Assembly (NCBI RefSeq): GCF_028736175.1 | Contig: NZ_CP117880.1 | Span: 3,348,001-3,412,000, forward strand | Length of the DNA: 64,000 nt | Direction: 5' to 3' | From: Sphingobacterium oryzagri | Lineage (GTDB): Bacteria; Bacteroidota; Bacteroidia; Sphingobacteriales; Sphingobacteriaceae | Part shown: positions 45,883 to 55,432 of the stretch, piece by piece | Numbering within the stretch: the first letter of the stretch is position 1 | Layout of the letters: every line of letters begins with the position of its first letter | Made by a program: the position numbers and the translations under genes | The notes under the pieces: generated by a model | Seen by the model: only the letters and a program-made list of their open reading frames with translations | Told to the model about the DNA's origin: nothing | Database searches by the model: none

Positions 45883-47565
45883 TTACCAGTAGATCGCGTA
45901 AAGTACCGCTGTTGCCAAAGCAACCGCTAACGCACCAGCTACGAAACCAGCATGTGGTTTAAACATTTTGGTATCCACTTCCAGACCATTTGGCACAAAT
46001 CCGCGTGCATTTTCTATCGTACTGATAATAACCATACCGATAATACAGATCACAAATACGAAGCCCATACGATCCAAAAACGGAATCTCATGCAAGCCAC
46101 TTACCGGACTTAACACCGAGAATCCAGTCGAACTTAAGAAAGAAAGATCGGCAAAAGTTGGTAAGAATTTGAAGAAAACCGAGAGTAAAAATCCGCCAAT
46201 GGTGGCAAATAATGCTGCGTTTGGCGTCGCTTTTTTCCAAAAGAAACCAAGGATGAACATGGCAAAAATACCTGGAGATACGAAGCCCGTATACTCTTGA
46301 ATATATTGAAATCCACCTTTTTTATCGATACCCAAATGCGGCGCAATCAGCACAGCCAAAATCATAGAAACAATAATGGTGATCTTTCCGGTATTGACCA
46401 ACTGTCTTTCACTTGCCGTCGTTTTGAATACTTTTTGATAGATATCTAACGAAAAGATGGTAGCAATACTATTGGCCTTTCCGGCCAGGGAAGCCACCAC
46501 GGCCGCTGTAAGTGCCGCAAACGATAAGCCTTTAAGACCAGCTGGCAACAGGTTAAGTAACACCGGGTACGCCCGATCTGGATTAACCTCACCGCCTTGT
46601 AACATATCGGCTTGAAACAAACCATCTTTCCACAATACATAAGCTGCAATACCCGGAAGAACCACGATAATAGGCATCAATAACTTTAAGAATGCAGCAA
46701 ATAACAGACCGTTACGCGCCGTTTTTAAATCTGCACCCAAAGCCCGTTGGGTAATGTATTGATTACAGCCCCAATAGTTTAAGTTGACAATCCACATACC
46801 GCCAATAAGCACCGATAAGCCCGGAAGATCCAGGTAATTTTCATTATCCTTTTTCAGGATCATATGAAAATGCTCGGAAGCTTTATCAACCATAATACCA
46901 TAGCCGTTAATCACGCCTTCGCCACCGTAATGTTGCGAAACCAAATCTAACGCCAAATACGTTGTTGCCAATCCACCCAAAATCAGGAAGAACACTTGGA
47001 TAACATCGGTATAACCGATGACCTTCATCCCGCCCAATGTGATGATAACGGCAAAAACAGCAATGGCATACATACACATCTCCAAACTAAAGCCGGATAT
47101 ACTACTTACTGCCAATGCGCCTAAGTAAAGGATAGATGTCAAATTGACCACGACATACAACATCAACCAAAAGACCGCCATAATCATCGCTACGGTAGCA
47201 TTATAACGCTTATGCAAAAACTGCGGCATCGTGAAGATTTTATTCTTCAGGTAAACCGGAATAAAGAATATCGCGACAATAATAAGCGTAATGGCCGCCA
47301 TCCACTCGTAAGTAGCGATAGCCAAACCCATTTTAAAGCCGGAACCACTCATACCAATAAACTGCTCGGCAGAAATGTTAGAAGCGATCAACGATGCACC
47401 AATGGCCCACCAGGTTAACGACCCCTCGGCTAGAAAATAATCTTTAGAATCTCCGCCCGCAACACGCGACCGTTTTTTATTATAGACCCAGATGCCATAG
47501 GCTGCGACAATGACAAAGTAGACAAGAAAAACTAAGTAATCTTTGGTTGAAAGTATATTATTCAT
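45883..47565 (-). CDS. Sodium/solute symporter (SSS family), probable xylose transporter
   Basis: 560 residues with about 14 membrane helices and SSS signatures: SLTWWAIGASLIASNISAEQFIGMSGSGF (~48-76), GGMKVIGYTDVIQVFFLILGG (~188) and AALTAAVVASLAGKANSIATIFSLDIYQ (~350). It is of the SglT sugar group. It lies 46 bp downstream of xylA on the same strand, so its substrate is most likely xylose, carried with sodium. Confidence 0.9.
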   Translation of the reverse strand: MNNILSTKDYLVFLVYFVIVAAYGIWVYNKKRSRVAGGDSKDYFLAEGSLTWWAIGASLIASNISAEQFIGMSGSGFKMGLAIATYEWMAAITLIIVAIFFIPVYLKNKIFTMPQFLHKRYNATVAMIMAVFWLMLYVVVNLTSILYLGALAVSSISGFSLEMCMYAIAVFAVIITLGGMKVIGYTDVIQVFFLILGGLATTYLALDLVSQHYGGEGVINGYGIMVDKASEHFHMILKKDNENYLDLPGLSVLIGGMWIVNLNYWGCNQYITQRALGADLKTARNGLLFAAFLKLLMPIIVVLPGIAAYVLWKDGLFQADMLQGGEVNPDRAYPVLLNLLPAGLKGLSFAALTAAVVASLAGKANSIATIFSLDIYQKVFKTTASERQLVNTGKITIIVSMILAVLIAPHLGIDKKGGFQYIQEYTGFVSPGIFAMFILGFFWKKATPNAALFATIGGFLLSVFFKFLPTFADLSFLSSTGFSVLSPVSGLHEIPFLDRMGFVFVICIIGMVIISTIENARGFVPNGLEVDTKMFKPHAGFVAGALAVALATAVLYAIYW

Positions 47566-47611
47566 ACGGCTTATTTGATCACGGTCACTAAGGTAATAAA
47601 AGATATCAAAA

Positions 47612-48940
47612 CTAAATAAATCTATTGATTAAATTTTCAAGGTACTCTTGCTTCCCGCTTACCAAGGCTGGCTCGCCATGTGCTACCGCATAATCGCGAA
47701 GGTTTTCCAACGTTAGTTTGCCCTGTTCGTAGTCGGCACCCGCACCACTATCAAAACTCGCGTACCGCTCCGCACGGATTTTTTTGTAATCGGAATGTTG
47801 TAAGATATTATCAGCAATGACCAAAGCACGGGCAAAATTGTCCATACCACCAATGTGCGCATAGAACAAATCTTCCGGATCGGTAGAGTTTCTCCGGATT
47901 TTTGCATCGAAGTTTACACCGCCACCTTGTAAGCCGCCTGCTTCTAAAATAATCAATAACGATTCGGTCAACTCGCTCAGGTCGGTCGGAAACTGATCGG
48001 TATCCCAACCATTTTGTGCATCACCACGGTTCGCATCAATCGAACCTAGCAAGCCTGCATCCGCAGCCACTTGTAATTCGTGTTGAAAGGTATGACCAGC
48101 CAATGTCGCATGATTAACCTCTAAATTCAATTTAAAGTCGGCCAACAAATCATATTTCTGCAAGAAACCGATCACGGTAGCCGCATCGTAGTCGTACTGG
48201 TGCTTAGTAGGCTCACAAGGCTTCGGCTCAATAAAAAACGTACCCGTAAAACCTTGCTGACGCGCATAGTCTTTTGACAAATGCAAAAATTTTGCTAAAT
48301 GTTCCTGTTCGCGTTTCATGTTGGTGTTTAATAAAGACATGTAGCCTTCACGTCCGCCCCAGAACACATAGTTTTCGCCACCCAATGCAATCGTAGCATC
48401 CAGCGCCGCCTTAACCTGTGCTGCGCCATGCGTTAACACGTGAAAATCAGGATTTGTGGATGCCCCATTCATGTAACGATGGTGGCTGAAAAGATTGGCT
48501 GTGCCCCACAAGAGCTTGATACCACTTTGTTGTTGCTTTTCTTTCGCATAGGCCACAATTTCTGCCAGGTTACGCTCATTTTCGGTGATGCTGTCGGTAA
48601 AGTCGACCAAATCCACATCGTGAAAACAGTAATACGGCAACTGGATTTTCGTCATAAATTCAAACGCAGCATCCATTTTATCTTTTGCCCGCTCCATAAT
48701 GGTCGATTTACGATCCCACGGAAAGAAATGCGTGCCACCGCCAAACGGATCAGCACCGTTTCCATTGAAGGAATGCCAGTAGGCACAGGCAAATTTAAAA
48801 TGCTCGGCCATGGTCTTTCCGGCGATCACGCGGGAAGGATCGTACCAACGAAACGCTAGCGGATTGGTAGACGAAACGCCTTCATAATTGATCTTCCCTA
48901 CGTTTTTAAAATACTCTTGATTTCCTAATAAAATTTCCAT
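47612..48940 (-). CDS. xylA: Xylose isomerase XylA
   Basis: It converts D-xylose to D-xylulose. 442 residues from the ATG at 48940 ([21 protein letters not shown]), preferred over an upstream in-frame ATG at 48982 that would lie inside xylB. Catalytic and metal residues are seen in [12 protein letters not shown] (~95), [26 protein letters not shown] (~227), [19 protein letters not shown] (~265) and [20 protein letters not shown] (~294). The start codon shares one base with the stop of xylB. Confidence 0.98.
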   Translation of the reverse strand: MEILLGNQEYFKNVGKINYEGVSSTNPLAFRWYDPSRVIAGKTMAEHFKFACAYWHSFNGNGADPFGGGTHFFPWDRKSTIMERAKDKMDAAFEFMTKIQLPYYCFHDVDLVDFTDSITENERNLAEIVAYAKEKQQQSGIKLLWGTANLFSHHRYMNGASTNPDFHVLTHGAAQVKAALDATIALGGENYVFWGGREGYMSLLNTNMKREQEHLAKFLHLSKDYARQQGFTGTFFIEPKPCEPTKHQYDYDAATVIGFLQKYDLLADFKLNLEVNHATLAGHTFQHELQVAADAGLLGSIDANRGDAQNGWDTDQFPTDLSELTESLLIILEAGGLQGGGVNFDAKIRRNSTDPEDLFYAHIGGMDNFARALVIADNILQHSDYKKIRAERYASFDSGAGADYEQGKLTLENLRDYAVAHGEPALVSGKQEYLENLINRFI

Positions 48941-50427
48941 TATGATATAGTTGATAGTTTTCTTTCTAAACTTTGTTTCCAATCGGCATACAATGAATCA
49001 TACAGCGCCGTTTCTGTCGGCTCGATCGTGGCATAGTGTTGCATGCCCGAGAAGGCCTCTTTCCGGTCAGTAAAAACGCCCGCGCCCAAACCGGCTCCCA
49101 AAGCCGCGCCCACACTCCCATCGTTGTCATACAATTCGACAGGGACATTAGTAGCCCCGGCAAATGATTGCTGAAATACTTTACTTAAAAACAGGTTGGC
49201 ATGCCCGGCCTTGATAACTTGCGGATGAAGTCCATTTTCCCGCAATATATCCAGTCCGTAGCGAAATGCAAAGGCAATACCCTCTTGTGCTGCCCGCCAC
49301 AAATGCGCCTCGGTATGGCGAACAAAATCAAGCTGCTCGATATGCGCATGCACCGTTTTGTTGCGAAACATACGCTCGGCACCGTTTCCAAATGGCAAAA
49401 CCCGAACGCCCGCTGCGCCGATCGGAATATGAGCCGCCTGTTCATTTATTTGCGGATAATCCAATCCGTTTGCCGTCATGCGCTTGATCCAGCTGTTCTG
49501 TATACCCGTGCCATTGATGCATAGCAACACGCCAATATTGGGTTTGCCAGTCTGGTGATTGACATGCGCAAAGCTGTTAACACGCGAATGCGCATCATAC
49601 AGCAACTGGTCGGTCACCGCATAGATAACGCCCGAAGTACCCGCTGTTGCGGCAACTTCGCCTGGCTCGAAGACATTTAAAGACAACGCATTGTTAGGCT
49701 GATCGCCAGCCTTGTAGCTCACGACAGCATCACGCGCGATACCCAGCTCATCCGCCACCTGGGGCAAGATCGTTCCGTAGGTAGAGAAAACAGGCAATAA
49801 ATCGGGCACTAAGGATTTGTCGATCTCGTAATGATTAAGCAAGGTATCCGACAGCGCATGCTGCTGAAAATCCCATAACACGCCCTCAGATAGCGAACTG
49901 CTATTGGAATTGATCTCGCCCGTAAGGCACATCGCCAGGTAATCACCGGGCAACATAAATTTATAAATCCTGGCGTAGGTAGCTGGCTCGTGCTTACGAA
50001 CCCAAGCTAACTTGGAAGCCGTAAAATTTCCCGGCGAATTAAGATGGCTCGCCAAGAATCCCTTCGCTTGTAGCACTTCCATCGCCTCGTCGCCTATATC
50101 AACAGCACGGCTATCGCACCAGATAATGGCATCGCGCAACGGCTGCTGTTCCTGATCGACAACCACCAATCCATGCATTTGATAAGCAATACCGATAGCT
50201 TTGATATCTTTAGGATCGTATAACCCGGTTGCATTGGCCTTGGCTAAGGCTGTTTTTGTATAGCTCCACCAAGTTTTGGGGTCTTGCTCTGCCCAGCCCT
50301 GCTGCACGGATAAGATCTCGGCCTCGGTTTCGGGATATTGTTTGGACACGATTCTCTTTTTAGAACCAGCGTCAATGATGGAAACCTTTATAGAAGATGT
50401 TCCTAAATCTATTCCTAATAATAACAT
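48940..50427 (-). CDS. xylB: Xylulokinase XylB
   Basis: It phosphorylates xylulose. This FGGY kinase of 495 residues begins [19 protein letters not shown] (phosphate-1 motif) and has [61 protein letters not shown] and the C-terminal [17 protein letters not shown]. The frame is open to 50454, but the ATG at 50427 matches the family start. First gene of the xylB-xylA-symporter operon, read away from the LacI gene. Confidence 0.97.
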   Translation of the reverse strand: MLLLGIDLGTSSIKVSIIDAGSKKRIVSKQYPETEAEILSVQQGWAEQDPKTWWSYTKTALAKANATGLYDPKDIKAIGIAYQMHGLVVVDQEQQPLRDAIIWCDSRAVDIGDEAMEVLQAKGFLASHLNSPGNFTASKLAWVRKHEPATYARIYKFMLPGDYLAMCLTGEINSNSSSLSEGVLWDFQQHALSDTLLNHYEIDKSLVPDLLPVFSTYGTILPQVADELGIARDAVVSYKAGDQPNNALSLNVFEPGEVAATAGTSGVIYAVTDQLLYDAHSRVNSFAHVNHQTGKPNIGVLLCINGTGIQNSWIKRMTANGLDYPQINEQAAHIPIGAAGVRVLPFGNGAERMFRNKTVHAHIEQLDFVRHTEAHLWRAAQEGIAFAFRYGLDILRENGLHPQVIKAGHANLFLSKVFQQSFAGATNVPVELYDNDGSVGAALGAGLGAGVFTDRKEAFSGMQHYATIEPTETALYDSLYADWKQSLERKLSTIS

Positions 50428-50449
50428 ATATTCTAATTGGAAATAATAG

Positions 50450-50463
50450 TGCAACCGCTTGCA
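50450..50463. promoter_or_regulatory. LacI-family operator
   Basis: TGCAACCGCTTGCA is a 14-bp near-perfect palindrome that fits the LacI-family consensus TGNAANCGNTTNCA at every fixed position. It lies in the 91-bp gap between xylB (start 50427) and the LacI gene (start 50519), 23 bp upstream of xylB. It could control both directions. Confidence 0.85.
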
Positions 50464-50518
50464 TAAAATTATTTATAAAATTTTATATTTACAAAATATA
50501 TTTTTCAAACCTTTTATT

Positions 50519-51538
50519 TTGGCAAAGAAGACCACCATTTACGACATCGCAAAAGCGCTTAACATTACCGTATCTACGGTATCCAGAGCGCTCAATAATA
50601 TATCCACTATTAGTGAATCAACACGGGAAGCCGTTTTGGAGATGGCCAAGAAGATGAACTATCGCCCGAATAAAGTGGCCTCTTCTCTCACATCAGGAAA
50701 AACATACATCATCGGCGTATTAGTGCCTAGTGCTCAAATCCAATTTTTTGCGTCGGTGATTCATTCTTTGGAAAAATACCTGAAGTCTTTCGGCTACAGC
50801 ATTTTGCTGTATCAAACCAATGAATCTTTGGAATCGGAAAAAAATGGGATCAGCACCTTATTGGAAGCGCAAGTGGATGGCATTATCGCTTCTATGTCGT
50901 TAGAGACGGCAGATGTAAGCCATTTTGAAAAGGTAAAAGAAGAAGGTAAACCGTTGATTATATTTGACCGTACGCACGACGATCTCCAGTCGCCAATGGT
51001 GAAGATCAACGACGAACACGCGGGTTATTTGGTTACAAAACATTTACTCGACCAAGGCTATAAAAGGATAGCCTACATTACGACTAAACACCGCATCAAA
51101 ATTTTTAAAGAGCGCTACAATGGCTATCAGAAGGCTCTTCAAGAAGCTGGTATCGCGATCAACGCAGATTATTCGGTATTTGGCGAGCTCAACGTGGAAG
51201 GTGGCTACCTGGGTACACATACCTTATTGAAGTTAAAAGATCGGCCGGACGCCATCATTGGCGGCGATGATTATGTAGCGCTCGGTATTATCAAAGCCTT
51301 GCATGAAAACAACATTGTACCGCCGACCATTGGCGTGATCGGCTTTGCGAACCAGAATTTCTCGGAACATATTATCCCAAGCTTATCGACGATTGACCAG
51401 CAAGCCATGCAAATGGGTAAGGAGTGTGCGAAAATGTTTCTAAAGATTATCGAGCGAAACCATGCGGAAGAACTGATACTGGAACCTGTTGTTTTAGAGC
51501 CTCTACTCTTGCCGCGGGCATCGACGAAAAGGTCGTAA
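50519..51538 (+). CDS. LacI-family regulator of the xylose operon
   Basis: 339 residues from a TTG at 50519, giving the standard N-terminus (M)AKKTTIYDIAKALNITVSTVSRALNN; an earlier TTG at 50459 would add 20 non-family residues and overlap the operator. The HTH is followed by the hinge (YRPNKVASSLTSGKTY) and a periplasmic-binding-like effector domain (IIGVLVPSAQIQFFASVIHSLE, DGIIASMSLE, IGVIGFANQNFSEHIIPSLSTIDQ). Divergent from xylB with a LacI-type operator between, it is very likely the xylose-responsive repressor. Confidence 0.92.
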   Translation: MAKKTTIYDIAKALNITVSTVSRALNNISTISESTREAVLEMAKKMNYRPNKVASSLTSGKTYIIGVLVPSAQIQFFASVIHSLEKYLKSFGYSILLYQTNESLESEKNGISTLLEAQVDGIIASMSLETADVSHFEKVKEEGKPLIIFDRTHDDLQSPMVKINDEHAGYLVTKHLLDQGYKRIAYITTKHRIKIFKERYNGYQKALQEAGIAINADYSVFGELNVEGGYLGTHTLLKLKDRPDAIIGGDDYVALGIIKALHENNIVPPTIGVIGFANQNFSEHIIPSLSTIDQQAMQMGKECAKMFLKIIERNHAEELILEPVVLEPLLLPRASTKRS

Positions 51539-51629
51539 ACCAAGTCGTGTGAGATAAGGTATTTCGCTGCTGCTCACATGGAGCTGCAGACCAGTAGCGG
51601 TTTTCATGGCGTGGCATGTATACTATATA

Positions 51630-52019
51630 TTACACCGGAATCGCTTCGCTTAACACTGCTTGCCCTTTTAAATCGATGTAGGTACAGGTCATAGCCGTTA
51701 AATCAACGATCCATTTCGAAACACCATTGCTCGCAACATCCTGACAAAACTGAAGATAGTCTGTCTTTCCCTGTTGATGCGCTAAAAGATCGGCCGCAAA
51801 CTGTGTCTGGTTGACCTCCGCGGCTATAGGCAAGTGATCGTACAAAGGCGAGGAAGAGACGGTATAGCCCTCTACTCCATGGTAATCGGCATGTCCATCA
51901 TGCACAAAGGTGTCGTATGTGATCACTCCCAAAGCTTTTAGCTCTTGGATATAAGCCGGAAAGTCGGCGCCTGACTGTACTTTGCTATGTGCGTTCTTAA
52001 TTTGTTCTACCGTAAACAT
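51630..52019 (-). CDS. DUF1398 family protein
   Basis: 129 residues, soluble, with the family's VEQIKNAHSKVQSGADFPAYIQELK start, an aromatic-rich middle (YDTFVHDGHADYHG) and the C-terminal GVSKWIVDLTAMTCTYID. Members (E. coli YbcV relatives) have no known function. It lies 69 bp downstream of the flavoprotein gene on the same strand and could be the end of that operon or independent. Confidence 0.85.
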   Translation of the reverse strand: MFTVEQIKNAHSKVQSGADFPAYIQELKALGVITYDTFVHDGHADYHGVEGYTVSSSPLYDHLPIAAEVNQTQFAADLLAHQQGKTDYLQFCQDVASNGVSKWIVDLTAMTCTYIDLKGQAVLSEAIPV

Positions 52020-52088
52020 AAGCCGTTTTTTTAGGTGAAGATAATACTTTCTCTTGGTTAATTAACGAGCGCGAGGTGCTTAAAAACA

Positions 52089-53711
52089 TCAACGAGCTGA
52101 TCGAGCCGCCAAAAGCTGATCGGCAGCGGTAAGCCCCTGGTAAAAACCTTCCTCAAAAATTGAAATACCGCTTAAATCTGTGTGTGCAAAAAATATCCTA
52201 TCGTCGATCGGCCTGCCGAGTGTTTGCCGAGCTTTTGAAAAAAGAAAGCCTGGCACGGGGCAAATCATGCCGTGACCATGCCTGAATATCTCGATCGACT
52301 CTATTTCTTGCTCGATTCCGAAGTGCGCAATAGCTAAATCCTTAACGATAAAATCCTTCCACTGCTCATCCGTGCGTTCAAATAATTCTTGCCGACTTTT
52401 TTTACAATCCAAGCCGTCCATGCTATGATAATACGAAATCACAAACGGACTGCTGAACTGGCCAACGCTTTGGTGCTGTGCATACACATAACCCAATCCG
52501 TTTGCGCCTTCAATTACATTATCCCAAGCCAAGGGTGCACCATCGGCAAAGGGAAACTTTTTTAAAACAATAGTTGCAACAACCCAAGGCACGTAGGCAA
52601 AGTCTTTCGTCCATCGTGATCTATCCGGCAGGAGGTATTGGTTGACAAACTGCGGGCAGCAATTGATAACCTGATCTGCTTTTATGAGCGTACTACGCTT
52701 TGACACATCATCATAAACCGCGACCTCCACAGCAGCAGTTTTTGCATCAATTTTATAGGCCAACTGCCGATTTAAAACGCGGCCTTGACTATGCTTTTTT
52801 AAATGTGAGATTAGCCGCGCATTGCCTTCCTGCCAGGTTAATACCACATCGGCATATTGTTTCAGATCGTGCTTACGGCCTGCGAAATAATGTATACCTG
52901 CAAAAGCAGATACCGACCGCACACCCAAACCGTAGTCGTCTCGACAACAATAATTAACATAGTTGATCAAGTGTTTACCGCGATAACCCCTGTCATGCAT
53001 CCATTCAAACATAGTATAGCGATCTAAGTCATGAAGCGGCGTCTTTTTGGAAGCAAATTGCAGCGGTATATCAAACACAAACCTGCCATCATCTCCGCGT
53101 TGCTGTTGAAAATCGGACATCTGTTTTAAAAACCGATCAATTTCATCTAGTTCTGCCTGAGCAAGTCCATAACGCGGCAACAAACCTTCCTGCCATGTAT
53201 TGCGAATAAACAAACGCGACTGCGGCGCAAAGGTTAATTGTTCAGGGTCGTAAATAGGCTCGCCCTGCGCATCTCGCCCGGTGATGACGCCAGCATCTTC
53301 CAAAAACTGAATCAAGGCTTGATTGGATTGATTTGGAATAGGCAAATAATGGGCTCCTAAAGGATAACTCGAATGCGCATTTCGACCTTGGCGCGCATTA
53401 CCGCCAAGCTCTGCTTCCAGATCTACCAACAGGAAATCTGTATGACCTTGCTGCGTTAACCTATAAGCTGCGGCAAGCCCCGCCACACCTCCGCCCAGGA
53501 TAAGGATAGGTGTGCTGATGCTCGATGAGGGCGTCGGAAAATCTGGAAAACGCAAGCGATGCGCCAACACATGATCGGTTCCGGTAAGCCGTAGAAAGAT
53601 TTTATTTACATGTGACTTACAAGCTTTTAAGAAACTTGAGCTAACAGCCAATATAAAAGCGCTTTGCAGAAAGCGCCGACGACCACGACTAGATTTTGCT
53701 CCACTCTTCAT
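52089..53711 (-). CDS. Tat-exported FAD-dependent amine-oxidase-like flavoprotein
   Basis: 540 residues. The N-terminus RGRRRFLQSAFILAVSSSFLKAC is a Tat signal and has a possible lipobox (LKAC). The FAD-binding motif LILGGGVAGLAAAYRLTQQGH (~68) is followed by a second GG stretch, LGGNARQGRN, and the C-terminal FFAHTDLSGISIFEEGFYQGL closes the FAD site. This is the fold of flavin amine oxidases and related desaturases. Its frame overlaps the SpeE-like gene by 23 bp, tying it to the polyamine cassette; oxidation of a polyamine or polyamine conjugate in the periplasm is inferred. Confidence 0.8.
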   Translation of the reverse strand: MKSGAKSSRGRRRFLQSAFILAVSSSFLKACKSHVNKIFLRLTGTDHVLAHRLRFPDFPTPSSSISTPILILGGGVAGLAAAYRLTQQGHTDFLLVDLEAELGGNARQGRNAHSSYPLGAHYLPIPNQSNQALIQFLEDAGVITGRDAQGEPIYDPEQLTFAPQSRLFIRNTWQEGLLPRYGLAQAELDEIDRFLKQMSDFQQQRGDDGRFVFDIPLQFASKKTPLHDLDRYTMFEWMHDRGYRGKHLINYVNYCCRDDYGLGVRSVSAFAGIHYFAGRKHDLKQYADVVLTWQEGNARLISHLKKHSQGRVLNRQLAYKIDAKTAAVEVAVYDDVSKRSTLIKADQVINCCPQFVNQYLLPDRSRWTKDFAYVPWVVATIVLKKFPFADGAPLAWDNVIEGANGLGYVYAQHQSVGQFSSPFVISYYHSMDGLDCKKSRQELFERTDEQWKDFIVKDLAIAHFGIEQEIESIEIFRHGHGMICPVPGFLFSKARQTLGRPIDDRIFFAHTDLSGISIFEEGFYQGLTAADQLLAARSAR

Positions 53712-55203
53712 CGAAATAGCGTACTAATATTTGGTTATCCAGGCGGTTGATTTCTACATCGCGTCGTTTCATATCTTCTGGAAAATCAATGAGTTTGTTA
53801 AAATTGTAATCGTAAAATCGTAGTTGATCTACCCTTTGATTGACCCGGTTAAAGTTAATACGCATATCTGGTGAGAAGAGGCAGAAGCCCCACTCGCCAA
53901 AAGAAGGGACATAACTGTGGTATGCGCTGATGTTGGGATACACAGAAGCAATCGTTTCGTGGATACACCAATATGATTTCGGTGCAAAGTAGGGCGATGT
54001 CGTCTGCACGGAAATAAGACTCTGAGGTTTCATCAACGGCTGCAAGCTTTTATAGAAGCTGCTGGTGTACAACTTGCCCAAACTATAATTCGACGGATCT
54101 GGAAAGTCAATGATGATAACATCAAATTGATCTTTCGCTTCCTTTACCCAAATAAAAGCATCTTTATTAATGACCGTAACTTTGCTATTGTTAAGTGCAT
54201 CTTGGTTGTATTTTCGCAAGATTTCATTGGTTTGAAACAACTGGGTCATGCCTTCATCCAGATCAACCAAAACGATAGCTGTTACGGATGGGTATTTTAG
54301 TATTTCCCGTGCAGCCATACCATCACCTCCACCCAGCACCAAAACTTTCTTTGGCGCTTTGGCTACAGACATGGCGGGATGCACCAGAACTTCATGATAA
54401 CGATACTCGTCTTTAGTATTAAACTGCAGGTTGTTATTTAAAAACAGCTGATAATCGCCCATCGATTCGGTCAGGACAATGCGTTGATATGGTGTAGCAT
54501 GTTTATAAATAACGTTGCTGCTATATAGCTTACTTTCCGAAAATTTCAACAGATCATCGGCATAGTAAAATGCCGTGACCAAGATGCTTAAACAAACCAG
54601 AGATTTGATTTGCAACTCCACAGGCTTTCGAAGCTGCTTGGAAAAGTAAAAAGAAAGCAACACGCCCACCGTAATATTGATGATACCGAACAACAGTGAC
54701 GTTCCCATCACACCGAGCCTGGGAATAAGTAAAATAGGAAATAGTACCGAAGCAATTAAAGCGCCGATGTAATCGAAGGCAAAAACATTGGAAACCAAAT
54801 CCCGAAATTTAACCCGATCACGTAAGATATTCATCAACAAGGGAATCTCCATCCCACAGAGGCAGCCCGTCAGGAAAACAAAAAGGTAGAGCACAAATTG
54901 GAAATGCTCAACCTGTTGAAAAAGGAGAAACAAAACCACGGAGCTCAAACCACCGATAAGACCAATAAGCAATTCGATGTCTATAAAACGATCAAACAGA
55001 TCTTTGACGATAAACTTTGCTAAATACGAGCCTACCCCCATAGAAAACAGGTAGGTACCAATTACAAAGGAGAACTGTTTAACCGAATCGCCAAGTAGAT
55101 AGCTCGCCAACGCACCGGCTACCAATTCGTAAATAAGTCCGCAAGTAGCAATAATAAAGACCGCGATAAGTAAAAAAATCGCCAGGTTTTGTTTTCTAAC
55201 CAT
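53689..55203 (-). CDS. Membrane-anchored spermidine synthase-like protein
   Basis: 504 residues from the ATG at 55203 (frame open to 55257, which would run into the DUF350 gene). Residues 1-215 contain about seven membrane helices (NLAIFLLIAVFIIATCGLIYELVAGAL onward). Residues ~255-480 form an aminopropyltransferase domain: HEVLVHPAMS, KKVLVLGGGDGMAARE (SAM-type site), VLVDLDEGM and the catalytic-region DVIIIDFPDPSNYSLGKLY. It probably transfers aminopropyl groups from decarboxylated SAM made by SpeD, but at the membrane. It overlaps DUF350 by 8 bp and the flavoprotein by 23 bp. Confidence 0.85.
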   Translation of the reverse strand: MVRKQNLAIFLLIAVFIIATCGLIYELVAGALASYLLGDSVKQFSFVIGTYLFSMGVGSYLAKFIVKDLFDRFIDIELLIGLIGGLSSVVLFLLFQQVEHFQFVLYLFVFLTGCLCGMEIPLLMNILRDRVKFRDLVSNVFAFDYIGALIASVLFPILLIPRLGVMGTSLLFGIINITVGVLLSFYFSKQLRKPVELQIKSLVCLSILVTAFYYADDLLKFSESKLYSSNVIYKHATPYQRIVLTESMGDYQLFLNNNLQFNTKDEYRYHEVLVHPAMSVAKAPKKVLVLGGGDGMAAREILKYPSVTAIVLVDLDEGMTQLFQTNEILRKYNQDALNNSKVTVINKDAFIWVKEAKDQFDVIIIDFPDPSNYSLGKLYTSSFYKSLQPLMKPQSLISVQTTSPYFAPKSYWCIHETIASVYPNISAYHSYVPSFGEWGFCLFSPDMRINFNRVNQRVDQLRFYDYNFNKLIDFPEDMKRRDVEINRLDNQILVRYFDEEWSKI

Positions 55204-55414
55204 GTATGGCCGCCGCAACAATAATCGAAATACCGATAATAAACGCTGCAAAAACAATGGCTAGTGCAACATTCTTATTTTTCACGATCTCCTGCCATGA
55301 ATTTTCAGGTGTTAGCCTTTCCAATATCCAGTAGGCCAATAACAAGACGGTGATACCGATCAGAGAATAGACAATAGACGCGGCGATACCTTTGTAAAAA
55401 AAATCATAATTCAT
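55196..55414 (-). CDS. DUF350 membrane protein (YjfL-like)
   Basis: 72 residues with two membrane helices (SIVYSLIGITVLLLAYWILE and VALAIVFAAFIIGISIIVAAAI), the DUF350 layout of E. coli YjfL. It overlaps the SpeE-like gene by 8 bp and follows the DUF4178 gene by 18 bp. DUF350 proteins recur beside DUF4178/YjfK and polyamine or glutathionylspermidine-type genes; no activity is known. Confidence 0.85.
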   Translation of the reverse strand: MNYDFFYKGIAASIVYSLIGITVLLLAYWILERLTPENSWQEIVKNKNVALAIVFAAFIIGISIIVAAAIHG

Positions 55415-55432
55415 AACTATACTCCTTACTTT

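Noticed and set aside
48941..48982. Upstream ATG for xylA at 48982
   Set aside because: It lies inside xylB and adds residues not found in xylose isomerases; the ATG at 48940 overlaps the xylB stop by one base, typical of coupled genes.
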